This document shows positions 36,301-48,510 of a stretch of 64,000 bases of DNA, piece after piece; position 1 is the stretch's first letter; each line of letters starts with the position of its first letter. The stretch is taken from the NCBI RefSeq assembly GCF_032362555.1, contig NC_083524.1, forward strand, positions 2,962,001 to 3,026,000, in the 5' to 3' direction. The position numbers were made by a program, and so were the translations under genes. The stretch is from Amyelois transitella (Eukaryota; Arthropoda; Insecta; Lepidoptera; Pyralidae). The notes beneath the pieces were generated by a model that saw only the letters and a list, made by a program, of their open reading frames with translations, was not told the DNA's origin and did no database searches.

Positions 36301-39300
36301 TCGCGCGTATCATGCTACAGAGGCTGAAATCCTAGTCGTTCTAAATTCAAAATTTAAGAACATGCTTCTAATGGTAGTAAATTTATTTCAAACAAAACAA
36401 AAGTTAGTATGAATTAAGAAATGGCTGACAACAAACAAATTTGCGACTTAATTGCAGGCACTAAAGTGATATCAGGCGGGCTAGACACGCTAGAAACGAT
36501 AGGTAAGAAGACCATGGAAGTTTTACAAGATGGGGACCCGGGGCTCGTCAAAAAGCGGGCCATGCTCGGCCTGGAGTCTGGCGACAAGCCGGTATTGTCC
36601 CAAGTCCTGAGGGAAGCGAAAGAGAAGGCGGAGGAAGATGACAGGAGAAAAGAGGAGAAGAGGGAGGCTAAAGAAGTCCATTACGAGACTCTGTTTGATG
36701 ATTTCGAAGGTGGGAATCATTTTGCACCCTATTTTTAAATTAACCTTCTTCTTCGTGTCCTTGAATGACTTTAATATTTCCGCTGATTTCATAGCCACTT
36801 GGATTGCCTTTGATGTTGCCTCCGTGAGGTACATACACACACATATTCACGTCTATATTTCTTGCGAGGTTGACAGAGCCAACAGTCTTGAAAAGACTGG
36901 AAGACCGCGTTCAGCTGTATAGCTTTATTATGGAATTGAGATTCAAAGGTGACAGGTTGCTAGTCTATTTCCTAAAAGAGGATTCCCAAGTTTAAAAGCA
37001 TATCTCTTAGTCGCCTTTTACGACTTCCATGATACACATTCTACCACACAGCACCTGAGGTAACTTCTAATACAGTTTTTTTTTAAAGACGTTAAAATGA
37101 TCATATTATTTTACTTTTGTTATCACTGGACAGAAGAAATGAAAATAAAAAAGAAGCTAGATTTTCACCTAGGTTTGAAAGCTCAAAAGATGACGAATGT
37201 TCAATAAGGTTTATGATTCCAGGTCTAGTACACTTAGAAGCACTGGAAATGCTGTCGAGGCAAGTCACCATGAGGATAGAGGAACGATTGAGAGCTGCTG
37301 GTCCTGAGAAGAGACAGGATATCAAGGAGACTCTCCAGCAAGTCTCTGGTATGGATTATATTGTTTGTTTGTAAACTCTTTATTGTCCACTAGCGACCCG
37401 CCCCGGCATCGCACAGATACAATTTATACATATAAATCTTTCTCCTACATCACTCTATACATACATACATACATATGGTCACGTCTATATCCCTTGCGGG
37501 GTAGACAGAGCCAACAGTTTTGAAGACTGAATGGCCACGTTCAGCTATTTGGCTTAATGATAGAATTGAGATTCAAATAGTGACAGGTTGCTAGCCCATC
37601 GTCTAAAGAAGAATCCCAAGTTTGTAAGCCTATCCCTTAGTCGCCTTTTACGTCATCCATGGGAAAGAGATGGAGTGGTCCTACTCTTTTTTGTATTGGT
37701 GCCGGGAACCACACGGCACTCTATCTATTAATAAAACCGCATCAAAATTAGTTGTGAAGTTTTAAAGAGAAATAAATATATACGATACACACACATTACA
37801 CATATTGAGTTAGCCTCGAAGTAAGTTCGAGACTTTTTTTTACGAGATACTAACTCAACGGTACTATATTTTATAATAAATACTTATATGTATAGATAAA
37901 CACCCAAGACCCAGGCCAATCAGAAAAAGTTCTTTTCTCATCATGCCCCGGCCGGAATTCGAACTCGGGACCTCCGGTGTCATAGACAAGCGTACTACCG
38001 CTGCGCCACAGAGGCCGTCAAAGAATAAGAAAAGATTAAGCATATAAAGTCGCGGGAAGCGACCTTGCTTTATAATATGTAGTGATAAAAATGAATTAAA
38101 CATATTACAAAACAGTCATTGGATAAAGAAGAATATGTACCATGGCGGATTTATCCCGATCGGGACTTCTTCCTTTCAATCTAAATATAAAAGGAAAATC
38201 CATAATCAAAGAGCAAGCGAACATAAAAAGCATTGAGGATACATACTCATGTATTAAATCACGCCTTTTTCCCGGAGGGGTAGGCAGATACTACATCTTA
38301 CCACTTGACACGATCTCTGCATACTTCTTTCGCTTCTACCGCATTCGTAACTCTTTTTTTTTTTTTTGTTTCGGGTACTCTTAGTTTATTTAAATATAAG
38401 CCGGTAAAACCAGCTGGCAAACGTATGCATAGTAACGGTTGTCATGCCATTGTTTGGTTAGATAAAAATATTTATAACTAGAGTCCGCCCGCGACTTCGT
38501 CCGCATGGCAACCCTATATAAATAAATAAATATTTATAATTAATTTAAAATCTCTTCAATTCACAGAGCTATGCGAAATGCCTGATGAAGAAGAGGAAGA
38601 TGACGAGGAACCGCCGGGCGAGGGGTCGAAAGCAGATGCTCTGCATGAGAAGCTTCAAACAGCTACACAAGATTTGGGTTTGAAGTTACAATTTCAGCCG
38701 CTAGTGAAGTAAGTTATCATTTATTAATTTTGTATTTGAATGAATGAGTGAATTCATTCAAATACATACATACAATCACGTCTATATCCATTGCGGGGTA
38801 GACAGAGCCAACGGTTTTGAAAAGACTGATAGGCCACGTTCCGCTGTTTGGCTTAATGATAGAATTGAGATTCAAATAGTGATATTCAAGTAATCACATC
38901 TATGTCCCTTTCCGGAGCCAGCAGTCTTGAAATAACTTATTTATTTATAACTTTTTTAAGCCTCTAAGGTACAATAGGTGGTCTTAATGCTAATAGCATT
39001 ATCTACCAATCAACCCTTAGAAAATAGCAGATAAATAGTCCAGTGTCAATTTAAGAGTGAGAAAAAAAATACACTAATAATTTATTCATAGACATACATA
39101 ACTTTTGTTAACGGTTTTCGGCAATGTGTTTGGTACACTTAGGATTTTAGAAATTTAGATTCCCAACTTCAAAAAAGTAGGATTTCGATCAGAGGTGGTC
39201 CTCTTTTTAGAAAAGTTATTACTAACAAAATATATATTTTTTTTATTCTTTACAGACAATACACCGACACCCTATCATGGCTCGACTCCTCAGAACCTAC

Positions 39301-40964
39301 ATCGCAAAAGGCGGTGTACAAGCGCAGTGTGAGCGCTTTAGCACAATCTACTGCGTTATCAGTCGAGATGTATCACAAAGCGGCTGAGATGCTGTTAGTG
39401 AAGACGAGGAGATCAACGGCAGACGAGGCTGATGCATTGACACAGTAAGTCGACCCTGCATACCTTGGTGTCACAGTTGTGACATGCCATCTTTCTTCTT
39501 TTAAATATATACAAGAGTTCTTAATATTGTAGTGGTTAGCCGCGAACTTATACCTCGGGGACTATGTTAAATTTTTTCAAAATTGTGATATTTTAAAAAC
39601 TACTTAGCCGATTTTGATGTCCTACGAAATTAAAAATTCTAATGACAGATCTATACTAATATTATAAAGCTGAAGAGTTTGTTTGTTTGTTTGAACGCGT
39701 TAATCTCAGGAACTACTGGTTCGAATTGAAAAATTATTTTTGCGTTGAATAGACCATTTATCGAGGAAGGCTTTAGGCTATATGGGGGCTTCAATAATGC
39801 CCAAAATAACTTTTCCACGCGGACGAAGTTGCGGGCACAGCTAGTCCTGTATATATTTTAAGTTGTAACAATGTTGGACCACTGGTTTGAAAGTTTGGTT
39901 TTATTGCGATACAAACATAATAAATAAATATACATAGGACAAATTACACACATTGAGTTAGCCTCACACATTGAGTACCTAGTAATACCATAAAAATTAT
40001 TTACCACAGTCATATAAAATTTATTTTAGGCTATGAGTCAGCAACCTGCTACTATCTGAATCTCAATTCCATCATTAAGCTATCCCGCTGAATGAGATCT
40101 TTACTGTAACCAATTTTGAAAATAAATCTATTCTATTCTATTTGAGACTGTTAGGTCTATTTACCCCGTGAACTGTAGTAATACCATAAAAAATACTTGC
40201 AACAATCATAATGAATAAGTTATTTATTAGTTGTTACGGATAGGCTTACAAACTTGAGATTCTTTTTTACGCGATAGGCTAGCAACCTGTCACTATTTGA
40301 ATCTCAATTCTATCATTAAGCCAAATAGCTGAACGTGGCCATTCAGTCTTTACAAGACTATTGGCTCTGTCTACCCCGCAATAGATATGCATTTGTTAGT
40401 GTTGAGTCAGCAACCTGTCACTATCTGAATCTCAATTCCATTATTGACTGTTGGCTCTGTGTACCCCGTTAAAATTTATCCCCTATTCCAGAATGACCGT
40501 AGTCCTGACGAAACATATCGGTGAACTGGCAACATTGTTCACGGAGAAATTGAACTCTATCACTGAAGAGAATAAGGAGCAGAATAATAATTACATCACT
40601 AACATATTTTTAGAGGTATGTTTCATAATATTATTATTTGGTTAAATTTTTTTATACATTTATTTTTTATTCAGAACAAGGCAAAATGTGGAAGTAAATA
40701 TTTCTGTTCATGCAAAAATACACATTACGGAAGCCAGATGGGAGTTGTTTGTTTAGTCTTTCCAACTCCTTGATCAAATAACGACTAAACTACTCGACTA
40801 CGACTAACTATTGACAAAAAGACGTGTTAATTATGGTAACCCTTAAGTGCATAAAGGTGATTTTTTATGGTATTTCTTTTTTTTTTCAGGCTGGCAACAG
40901 TTCTACATATATACAGAACGCATTCCAACTCACATTACCAATTCTGCAGATTGGAGCAGTGTAA
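33323..40964 (+). CDS. FAM114A family protein (NOXP20-like, DUF719), complete, ten exons
   Basis: Exons: 33323-33493, 33999-34229, 34855-35037, 35600-35798, 36458-36709, 37223-37348, 38567-38708, 39256-39444, 40492-40615, 40890-40964. Every junction has AG/GT ends and the phases match, giving 1692 nt and 563 aa. The N-terminus is acidic with two DDF/DDFG-type motifs (GWDDFDID, GWDDFGDWG). A tryptophan cluster GWGWGWGVDSLL (169-177) leads into an amphipathic stretch. Next come TKVISGGLDTLETIGKKTM (263-281) with a DGDPG motif and LVHLEALEMLS (347-357), both signature blocks of the family. A helical C-terminal half follows, ending in LPILQIGAV. Animal FAM114A proteins are reported as Rab2-binding Golgi proteins; the exact role is unsettled. 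Open frames that start inside introns (for example ATG 36421) are read-through of intron into exon. The introns carry many repeats. Confidence 0.95.
33520..33795 (-). repeat. Family A repeat in FAM114A intron 1
   Basis: Nearly complete copy, antisense to the gene, with a short GACT reiteration near 33590-33612. Confidence 0.88.
34258..34345 (+). repeat. tRNA-derived SINE tail, FAM114A intron 2
   Basis: Reads AGTTAGTATCTCGTAATACA, then GACGCTAACTCAATCTGTG and TTTGTCCCGTATATA. This is the 3' stem-loop and tail of the SINE family seen complete at 41386-41640. Confidence 0.7.
34650..34810 (+). repeat. tRNA-derived SINE, 5' part, FAM114A intron 2
   Basis: Related to the copy at 41386. It has a diverged A box, TGTCTGTGACACCG, and a B-box-like stretch ending GTATCCCGGTCAGGGCATGA. 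Confidence 0.7.
35840..36090 (-). repeat. Interspersed repeat in FAM114A intron 4
   Basis: Shares blocks (CCATCTGACTT, GTGCAGGTTACCTTACGATG, CGTAAGAGCATC) with segments at 6000-6230, 28705-28920 and 29400-29580, so it is an interspersed family. Class unknown. Confidence 0.55.
36830..37055 (-). repeat. Family A repeat, diverged, FAM114A intron 5
   Basis: Antisense copy with the GAAAAGACTGGAAGACCGCG and CTTAGTCGCCTTTTACGAC blocks. Confidence 0.75.
37458..37719 (-). repeat. Family A repeat, full length, FAM114A intron 6
   Basis: Antisense copy from (CATA)n to GCCGGGAACCACACGGCAC, with few differences from the 23131 copy, so relatively young. Confidence 0.9.
37800..38022 (-). repeat. tRNA-derived SINE, FAM114A intron 6
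   Basis: In reverse it reads CTGTGGCGCAGCGGTAGTAC (A box), a GAATTCCGGCCGGGGCATGA region after the B box, and the TTAGTATCTCG stem-loop tail. Same family as 41386-41640. Confidence 0.85.
38761..38930 (-). repeat. Family A repeat, truncated, FAM114A intron 7
   Basis: Antisense copy with GCGGGGTAGACAGAGCCAAC and GGCTTAATGATAGAATTGAG. The head of the unit is missing. Confidence 0.75.
39650..39844 (+). mobile_element. Helitron-like element, FAM114A intron 8
   Basis: TCTATACTAATATTATAAAG start and GTTGCGGGCACAGCTAG end followed by T. The internal site reads GGCTTTAGG. Confidence 0.65.
40235..40390 (+). repeat. Family A repeat, truncated, FAM114A intron 8
   Basis: Sense copy with AGGCTTACAAACTTGAGATT through GGCTCTGTCTACCCCGCAA. 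It is inverted relative to the copies in introns 1-7. Confidence 0.75.
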
Positions 40965-41093
40965 ATTATTATAAAAGAATCAGTGTAAATTAGATATAAA
41001 ATCAGTGTAAATTGGTATAACATACATAATTATGTATCTGATTGAGAAAGCCTCAAATTAAGTTTCTTTGTTGTGTTACTAAATATGTATGTA

Positions 41094-41099
41094 AATAAA
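41094..41099 (+). terminator. Likely poly(A) signal of the FAM114A gene
   Basis: AATAAA 130 nt after the stop codon, the first at a suitable distance. Confidence 0.55.
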
Positions 41100-41385
41100 T
41101 AGAAAAATGTTAAGAATACCCTTTATTCCACATAAATTATTACAAAAATAATTTATACCAACCTTATGATGTACAAAAGGCGAACATATTTTACAATATT
41201 TCCCAGGCAACCACAGGAACATTTATAATGATTTCATGAAGAGAGAATTTGGTGCGGGTCAGTAAGAGAATATTTAGAAAAAAATAGTAACTAATAAAAT
41301 AATAGACGTACATAAATGTTATTCTTTTAATAAACTTACATAGTTAAACAAAGGTTGATGACATTTTACATCTACAAATGTTTTG

Positions 41386-41640
41386 ACGGCCTCTGTGGCT
41401 CAGCGGTAGTACGCTTGTCTGTGACACCGAAGGTCCCGGGTTCTAATCCCGGTCAAAGCATGATGAGAAAAGAACTTTTTCTGATTGTCCTGGGTCTTGG
41501 ATGTTTATCTATATAAGTATTTATTATAAAATATAGTATCGTTGAGTTAGTATCTCGTAACACAAATCTCGAACTTACTTCGAGGCTAACTCAATCTGTG
41601 TAATTTGTCCCGTATATATTTACATTTATTTATTTATATT
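41386..41640 (+). mobile_element. tRNA-derived SINE, complete reference copy
   Basis: The head CTCTGTGGCTCAGCGGTAGT matches a pol III A box and GGTTCTAATCC matches a B box. A body with GTCTTGGATGTTTATCTAT follows, then a stem-loop (GAGTTAG ... CTAACTC) and a TATTTATTTATTT tail. This is not a functional tRNA gene: the tRNA-like part runs into the body without an acceptor stem. Confidence 0.85.
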
Positions 41641-41763
41641 TATATATAAATGTACCAAAAAGGTCTCCGCTCAGCAAATGTCACGGTGTGAGTCGCGACG
41701 CTGGCCTTCCGCGGATGCCTTTGACAAAAATAAAAATGAAACGGAAACGTGAAAAACTGCAAT

Positions 41764-41807
41764 AAAAATTAAGTAAGTAAATTATTTAATTTACTTACTT
41801 AATTTTT
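41764..41807. repeat. Perfect 21-bp palindrome, 2-nt centre
   Basis: Arms 41764-41784 and 41787-41807 are exact reverse complements built on AAGTAAGTAAATTA. It lies just after the SINE region. Confidence 0.9.
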
Positions 41808-41987
41808 TTAATTGTCTGGACATGTCCATGTAACATTAAAAAGTTTTAAAAATATCTGATTTAACTAATATCTGAATGTTAATATTGTTAGTACGATTAT
41901 TGCTTAATATGTATCACAGACTCGCTATGTATGTTTTTGTAAATAAATTTGTATTTAATGTTAAAAACTTGATTTTATTATTATTTA

Positions 41988-42208
41988 CTGGAGGCCGCCC
42001 GCGACTTCATCCGCTTTAAAACCCTATCATAATGTAACAATCAATTCCGGGAACTCCGGGATAAAAAGTAGCCTATGTGTTATTCTGGGTGTTCAGCTAC
42101 CTACATACCAAATTTTATCGTAATCGGTTCAGTAGTTTTGCGCGAAAGAATAACAAACATCCATACTGACATACTCGCACACTTTCGCATTTATGATATT
42201 AGTAGGAT
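41988..42208 (-). mobile_element. Helitron-like element
   Basis: Reverse of TCCTACTAATATCATAAATG ... GGGCGGCCTC, related to 29130-29345. Its CTAG end has mutated to CCAG. Confidence 0.5.
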
Positions 42209-42255
42209 TACATGACTGTTGCGCAATTAATGATAGTGACTTTCTATTCTTGAAC

Positions 42256-42621
42256 TATCGATAGTTTTACTATAGATGGTTGACTCTGGAAACTACAATA
42301 TCGATAGCTCAGTTTGGTAAAATAGTATCAAAAACTATTATAATCGACAGTAATTTCGATTAATACTAGCTATAGTTTTAGCGTTTTTCAATCGTTAAGT
42401 CAAATCAAATATATTGTTAATTAGTCAGCAGCATTAGTACTTCTGATATTAAGCTTCAATTCTATCGAAAGTATTGTTGGGTGCCAATAGTATTGACCTA
42501 TCTTGACTTTGTCCACCCCGCAAGGGATAGGTATAGACGTGATTTTATGTATGCAACCGAGCTATTGAAAGTATTTCTTTTACTCAACTATCGATGTATC
42601 GATCGATAGTGGACTATCGAT
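42256..42621. promoter_or_regulatory. Cluster of DRE-like TATCGAT motifs
   Basis: TATCGATA occurs at 42256-42263 and 42299-42306, TATCGAT at 42589-42595, TATCGATCGATA at 42597-42608, and TATCGAT at 42615-42621, directly followed by CGGCAACACTAGT. TATCGATA is the insect DRE bound by DREF/BEAF-type factors. CGGCAACACT resembles a core-promoter motif often found with DRE. Promoter or boundary function is inferred. Confidence 0.4.
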
Positions 42622-43415
42622 CGGCAACACTAGTAGCAAAACAAATTTATTAGGTTATTCCACCTGGATAGAATAGAATAGATTTATTTTCAAAATTGGA
42701 TACAAGGTATCACTTATTGACGTCACATAACTTAAATCTAATTATAACTACTACCGCATCCAAAGCGCATGTGTAGAAGAAGCGGACACACATTTCACAT
42801 TTTACATTATTTCTTTGCTCCTAAAAATTGCAGCGTGATGTTATATAGCCTAAAGCCTTCCTCGATAAATGGTCTATTCAACACAAAAAGAAATTATATC
42901 TATATCTAGATTCTTAAATTATTAATTCCTACAACTTCATGAAGTTATTATGGTAACTACAAAAATAAATCTAAACGCCGACACCATCGATCAAGCATAT
43001 GACATGCAAGATGTTGCAAATTCTTCGGTTTCGGCGAAAAAAATGGACATACATACAGACAGAGCAACCCTTGCACCAGATGTTCACTCAAAAGCCCCGC
43101 ATTGTGGTTTTAAAATGAAAGTTTGAATGTTGAGAAAAAAAAAATTTAATTATACTTGTGAATGCTTTGTCTGTGCCTGTGCCAAATATCATCAAAATCG
43201 GTCCAGTAATATTTAAGTTTATTCGTTACAAAGTAAAATAGGTACCTACAAAACTTTTCTCATGATAATATTGGTATGGCTGAACTAGTCTTGAAAGGAA
43301 AATGATATTACATTTATTTTATTACGTACTTTACAATTCAATATAACGAAATTGTATTATGATTTAAAGTTGACAAAATGTGATTATTGCAAGTACTTAA
43401 CTTTATCTATGCTAA

Positions 43416-43684
43416 TCTATACTTAATATTATAAAGCTGAAGAGTTTGTTTGTCTGTTTGTGTGAATCTCAAGAACTACTGGTTCGAACTAAAAGATTCT
43501 TGCGTTGTGTTGAATAGATCATTCGAGGAAGGCTTTAGGCTATATAACATCACGCTGCAACTATTAGGAGCGAAGAAATAATGGAAAATATGAAAAAAAA
43601 ACGGGGCAAAATTATTCCTCCTTGAGGGCTTCAATGATGCCCAAAATAACTATTCCACGCGGACGAAGTCGCGGACACAGCTAG
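43416..43684 (+). mobile_element. Helitron-like element
   Basis: TCTATACTTAATATTATAAA start and AGTCGCGGACACAGCTAG end followed by T. Same family as 39650-39844, somewhat longer. Confidence 0.6.
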
Positions 43685-44307
43685 TTAATATTAAAACTAC
43701 CTAATTGAAATAAATAGACGTGACCATAATATATATGTATGTATGTTATCATTTTATTACGGAACCCTTAAAAAAACAGGACCATGATGCTTACTGTATT
43801 AACTAAAAGGTCGCGTGCGCGCATTTTAATTTAAAAGTAAATTATTTTTTTAACAATCAATCCCTAGAACACACTGCCCGTTATTCAACACCCTATTTTG
43901 TGACATTTGTCATTACAAGTTATTAAGTGTGACACGTGTTTTGGCCCATTTGCCACGTGACATGTGGTCAGTCACTATAATCAATACTTCCATACTCATA
44001 TCAATAAAATGTATAAAGAAATTGTAAATAATAACCTCAAAAAACATAAAGTACTTTATATCGCGTATTTATCCCTTACGGAGATAACAGTGTCGAAAAC
44101 TATTCAAAAACTACTGGACCGATTTTGTTGTTATTTAGCAATTGTGAAAGAAGCAAAAAATTAAGAGTTACATAGGTAGGAAATTGTTTTTTTTTAATTC
44201 CCACATGAGCTATGTAAGTACCTGCAACTTCCAACTCCACCTGGGACACAAATTCATTTTTTTTTACTTACTTTAACTATACTTTTGTATGTTCTCGGAC
44301 ACGTGCC

Positions 44308-44570
44308 GTGCCGTGTGGTTCCCGGCACCGATAAAAAAAAGAATCCACCACTCCTTCTCATTTCCACGGATTTCGTAAAAGGCGACTAAGGGATATGCTT
44401 ATAAATTTGGCATTCTTTTAGGCGATGGGCTAGCAACCTGTCACTATTTGAATCTCAATTCTATCATCAAGCCAAAAAGCTGAACGTGGCCTATCAGTGT
44501 TTTCAAGACTGTTGGCGCTGTCTACCCCGCAAGGGATATAGATGTGACTATATGTATGTATGTATGTATG
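44308..44570 (+). repeat. Family A repeat, full length
   Basis: From GCCGTGTGGTTCCCGGCACC to (TATG)n, complete. Confidence 0.88.
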
Positions 44571-46054
44571 TTCTCGGACAGTACTTGTCTAGGAATATGT
44601 AAGTAAGTATAGATAAACTTGACATCAAATAAACAAACCTATAGAGAATTTGTATTGTACCTAATTTAAATTCGCACGTGACAAACTGAACATACATACA
44701 TTACACAACAATAGCCAACAATATAGGCCATATTTGGTGCTGACATCCGCCTTTTTTATTATTATGCAAAACATATTCCCGGACGCTCCCATATAAGTGC
44801 AGTTATTTTGAACCAAAGTTTCTTGATTTATTTTCATCTTATATACATATATAAGTGCGTCTAAATCCCTTACGAGGTAGACAGAGCCAATAGCCTCAAT
44901 GATGAAATAGCCGTGTGGCTTCAGGCACCTTAGAATAGAAGGACTCCGTATCATTTCCATGGATGTCGTAAAAGGCGATTAAGGGATAGACATAAACTTA
45001 GGAATAGATGCGATGGGCTAGTAAAATGTCACTGTCTATCCCAAATCTAGCATATTTCAAGGCTGTTGTCATGGTGTACCTTAATACAATACGAAGTTAA
45101 ATAGACATTATCAATTTATAGATATTCCATATCACTACATTTTTATTTTATTTTATTTATTTATTTTATTTATAGGCTTGTGGCGACATCTATACGCTAC
45201 AAGTGACAAAAATGAAAAAACAAAATCACGTGATGCTATCAGTAAAAAACAGCGAATACCCTAAATCGCGCAAGCAAAGATTACACGAATTGGAGCAATA
45301 TATACAACCTCCAACACAACATCGTCTGTCGCGCGGTTCCCCAGGCATAACACCTAGCCTGGCGGAAGATCCCTTTGGTGGCGGTCGAGCCGAATCATCG
45401 CTCGCGCTACAGGCATAAATGCTACCCGTGCGAAGCTGGCGCGGGTCACTAGTAGGATGATATTGCTACCCGAAAGCTTTTCAGTGGGTCAGTCATTAAA
45501 ATACCAGAGCGCACCTTTACCACAGATTTTTAAACTGCCAATTGTGTAACGATATTCTATTAGCGATTCTAAATAAGCATAATAACGCATCAATAGATCA
45601 AAATATATCGTTACCCACTTGTATTCTGTTCACACCTTTAGCTAAAGGTGCGCCCGCATCTGTGCGTAATCCTTCAAATATAAGTGTTATTGGGTTTCGG
45701 CAATAAATTATTTGATTTAGCCCAAAACGGCTGAATGAAGCCAGATGGGATGCAGGCTAACGGATTTCAAGATGGCTATAGCCAAATGAATTATTATGTG
45801 TGTGAAACAATTTTTGATCGGTATGCTATAGAAGTTACCCTCTACGTTATTAGACAACTTCAAACACTGTGAATCTTATTTCAGTCTTCGTGTTCGATTT
45901 AAGTCTAGATTAATCTTATCACAGATCTTGTACGTGAGTTGTCAAAATGAATCCTATGTCAGAATTTAGTAGTAGTAGTTAATTAAGATCTTTGTTCTAT
46001 AGAGACGGCTCATAATTATTTTTATTAAATAGCAATCATGTAAAGATTAAGGGC

Positions 46055-46215
46055 AGTTACTACATAACATATAATCACGTCTACATCCCCCGCGAGGTAG
46101 ACAGAGCCAACAGTAATCAAAAGACTGAATGGCGAACCAATACAGTTGGAATATTATTTCATTTCCCTCAGTCGAGTTTTACGACAACCGCGGTGAAGAT
46201 GAAGTAGTCTACTCT
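46055..46215 (-). repeat. Family A repeat, degraded
   Basis: Keeps ATATAATCACGTCTACATCC and AGGTAGACAGAGCCAACAGT; the rest is diverged. Confidence 0.55.
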
Positions 46216-46773
46216 TGCGCACCACATGGTAGACGGGAAGCGCATATTAATAACCCACAGTCAACAAAAGAGGGTAATAAAAAAATTGCATTAGTGTGCA
46301 GGTCGGCAGCGTGAGACAATACACTTCCGAGACAGTTTACAGGTAAAAATGGGGGTACAGTCACGTGCAAAAGTGACGTTCTCAGTTGGTTGGTTCTTAG
46401 TTTGACCTGTATGTATGTTTGTCCGCGATTATCTCGCGTTTCGCTGGGCCGATTTTGGTGTGCGTTCTCAGAAGTGTTTGTTACACTTGGGAGAAAGTTT
46501 TCTAAATTTGACCGACTCAAAAAAAGAGGGTATCGATTGGCAGCAAAATTTATCTTGTTTTTTGATCAAATCAAATTATTAGGTAAACTGCTGGCTAAAC
46601 GATTAAATTCTAAAGTTTATAAGTAAGAAATTATGAAAGAAATAATAATTAACACTTTCCACTTGCCCGTATCGGTGCCTGTGATTATGCATACTTATTT
46701 CTCTTCATCCACATTCATCATTATTTTTAAGAAAGCTGGTCGATTAAAGTTTCAACTACTAAAATAAACTTAC

Positions 46774-46801
46774 CTTTTGCCATGATGGCCTCAATGCCCA
46801 T
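46774..46801 (-). other. Possible short first coding exon of an unidentified gene
   Basis: On the minus strand ATGGGCATTGAGGCCATCAT reads MGIEAIMAK and is followed by a perfect GTAAGT donor in phase 1. No downstream exon was found between here and the FAM114A 3' end, so this may be chance. Confidence 0.2.
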
Positions 46802-47808
46802 GTTTCAATAAAAATTGATTTAAAAAAATTGATTCAATGGTAAAATTAAAAACAAAATCAAGATTTTTTTTGTTTTTGTTTATACATTATACAAAAAAAA
46901 AAGTTATTTTAGCAAAATCATTCTCAAATACATTTACAGGAACATTTATCTAAGGAAACTAGATTTTCCCAAAAAAATAATAACAAAAAAATAATGATCA
47001 GTAAAGTACATAATTTTCTTTTTCCAAAAAAATCTTTTTAATTGTAGTCGAAAATAAAGTTAACACGTAACACTTTTCTACACCATAGTACCGGAAGAAC
47101 GCGGTGTAAGTACTTATTGTGACCGTTTCCGCCTCCCATACCCCTCTGGGATAAATAGAAATAATTTTGCAAAGTTTGCGTTTAATTTAGAGCGGCAAAA
47201 GCTACAAGTTAATAAAAAAATACTATGTAGGTAGTTACTTACGTAATAAATTAATATAAGTGCATTACAAAGTGTAAGTATACTTTTTGAAAAAAAAATC
47301 TAAGTACTTTCAATACTGGTGCAACTGTTACATTTTGTGGAGATATCATTTATGAATGAATAAATGAAATTTTATTCAAAATCAGGCAAATAGTAGGCAA
47401 AAACTAAAGCTAGCCTTAAAAAGCATAATTTAAAGTTTATAAGCCTATCCCTTAGTCGCCTTTTACGACATCCATAGGAAAGAAATAGAGTCGTCCTATT
47501 CTTAAATCCCAGGAAACCACACGTCATAGTTAGTATTCAAATATTTATTTATTTATTTATGTACACAAAATTATATACCTACAGGAGCATTTAATACAGC
47601 AATTCTAGTACAAAGGCGCTACTTATTTCAAAAGAAATCTATTCCAGTGACATGACAATTTTTGCATTGTTGACAACATTTATATTAACACACAGTCTTG
47701 TAATACTAATACCTAATTACGTTACTGACTATACCACACGCGACCCTAGCCAATAATACTGTGAAAACATACAATTTGTCAGTATATCATTAGCCATATT
47801 GCGCAGGC

Positions 47809-47821
47809 GCAGATTACTTCC
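47809..47821. promoter_or_regulatory. NRF-1-like site
   Basis: TTGCGCAGGCGCA is close to the palindromic GCGCAnGCGC site bound by NRF-1/Ewg. It lies in a locally GC-richer patch (47740-47870) about 1 kb upstream of the possible minus-strand exon at 46801. Confidence 0.3.
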
Positions 47822-48357
47822 AACCGGAGCTAATTTCACGGTTCCGAACGGTCGCGTTTTTTCAATTAATAAATGTAATGATTTCCGATACAAATTATTT
47901 AGTTTGGGTTCAAAATTTTGTGCGACGTTGTACTCGTATCACGTGTATATAATTTGTGTTATTGATTTTAGGTTATAATTGAAAACGTTATGAATGGGGA
48001 GGGAGTGTAATATTATAGAATTAATAAGTATATATAATTTGCCATAAATTTAGACGAGAACGAAATTGGTAACTGGTAGAGCGTCGGTTGTTGAATCGGT
48101 AGCTAAGGTGCCTGGTTAAAATGCGTGATGCGCAGAACGACACAAGTTCAAATTCAGATTCAAACTGCTAGACTCAACGATAGAATAGAATTTTCAAAAT
48201 TGGATACAAGGTATCACTTATTGAAGTCATATAACTTTAATCTAATTATATCTACTACCGCTTTCAAAGCGCATGTGTAGAAGAAACGGCGGAACAAACT
48301 ACACTGCAGCATTTTCACCGGACGTCGATTTACAAATAAAGATACTACTCGTATATT

Positions 48358-48510
48358 AATAACAAATACTTATATAAACAAACATCCAAGACCCAGGCCA
48401 ATTAGAAAAAGTTATTTTTCCATCGTGACCTGACCAGATATCGAACCTGAGACCTTTTGCCTTTTGGTTTAGAGGCGAGAATCCGACAACAGGCAAGAAT
48501 ATTACCACTA
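48358..48510 (-). repeat. tRNA-derived SINE, diverged
   Basis: Reverse copy with ACATCCAAGACCCAGGCCAA, the same body as the 41386 SINE, and a changed tRNA-like head. Confidence 0.65.

Noticed and set aside
36421..36738. Open frame beginning with a real ATG in FAM114A
   Set aside because: The first 37 bases are intron sequence ending in TTGCAG; the exon starts at 36458 in the frame set by exon 4. A separate start would lose the conserved N-terminal half.
41386..41460. tRNA gene
   Set aside because: A- and B-box-like sequences are present, but there is no paired acceptor stem and the sequence runs into a repeated SINE body.
45203..45418. 71-codon frame MKKQNHVMLSVKNSEY and on
   Set aside because: It runs directly into a Helitron-like end (GCGAAGCTGGCGCGGGTCAC then TAG) and has no recognised domain; probably mobile-element sequence.
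46209..46626. Open frames on both strands
   Set aside because: They overlap a degraded family A copy and a common repeat sequence around GTTTGTCCGCGATTATC; no domain recognised.
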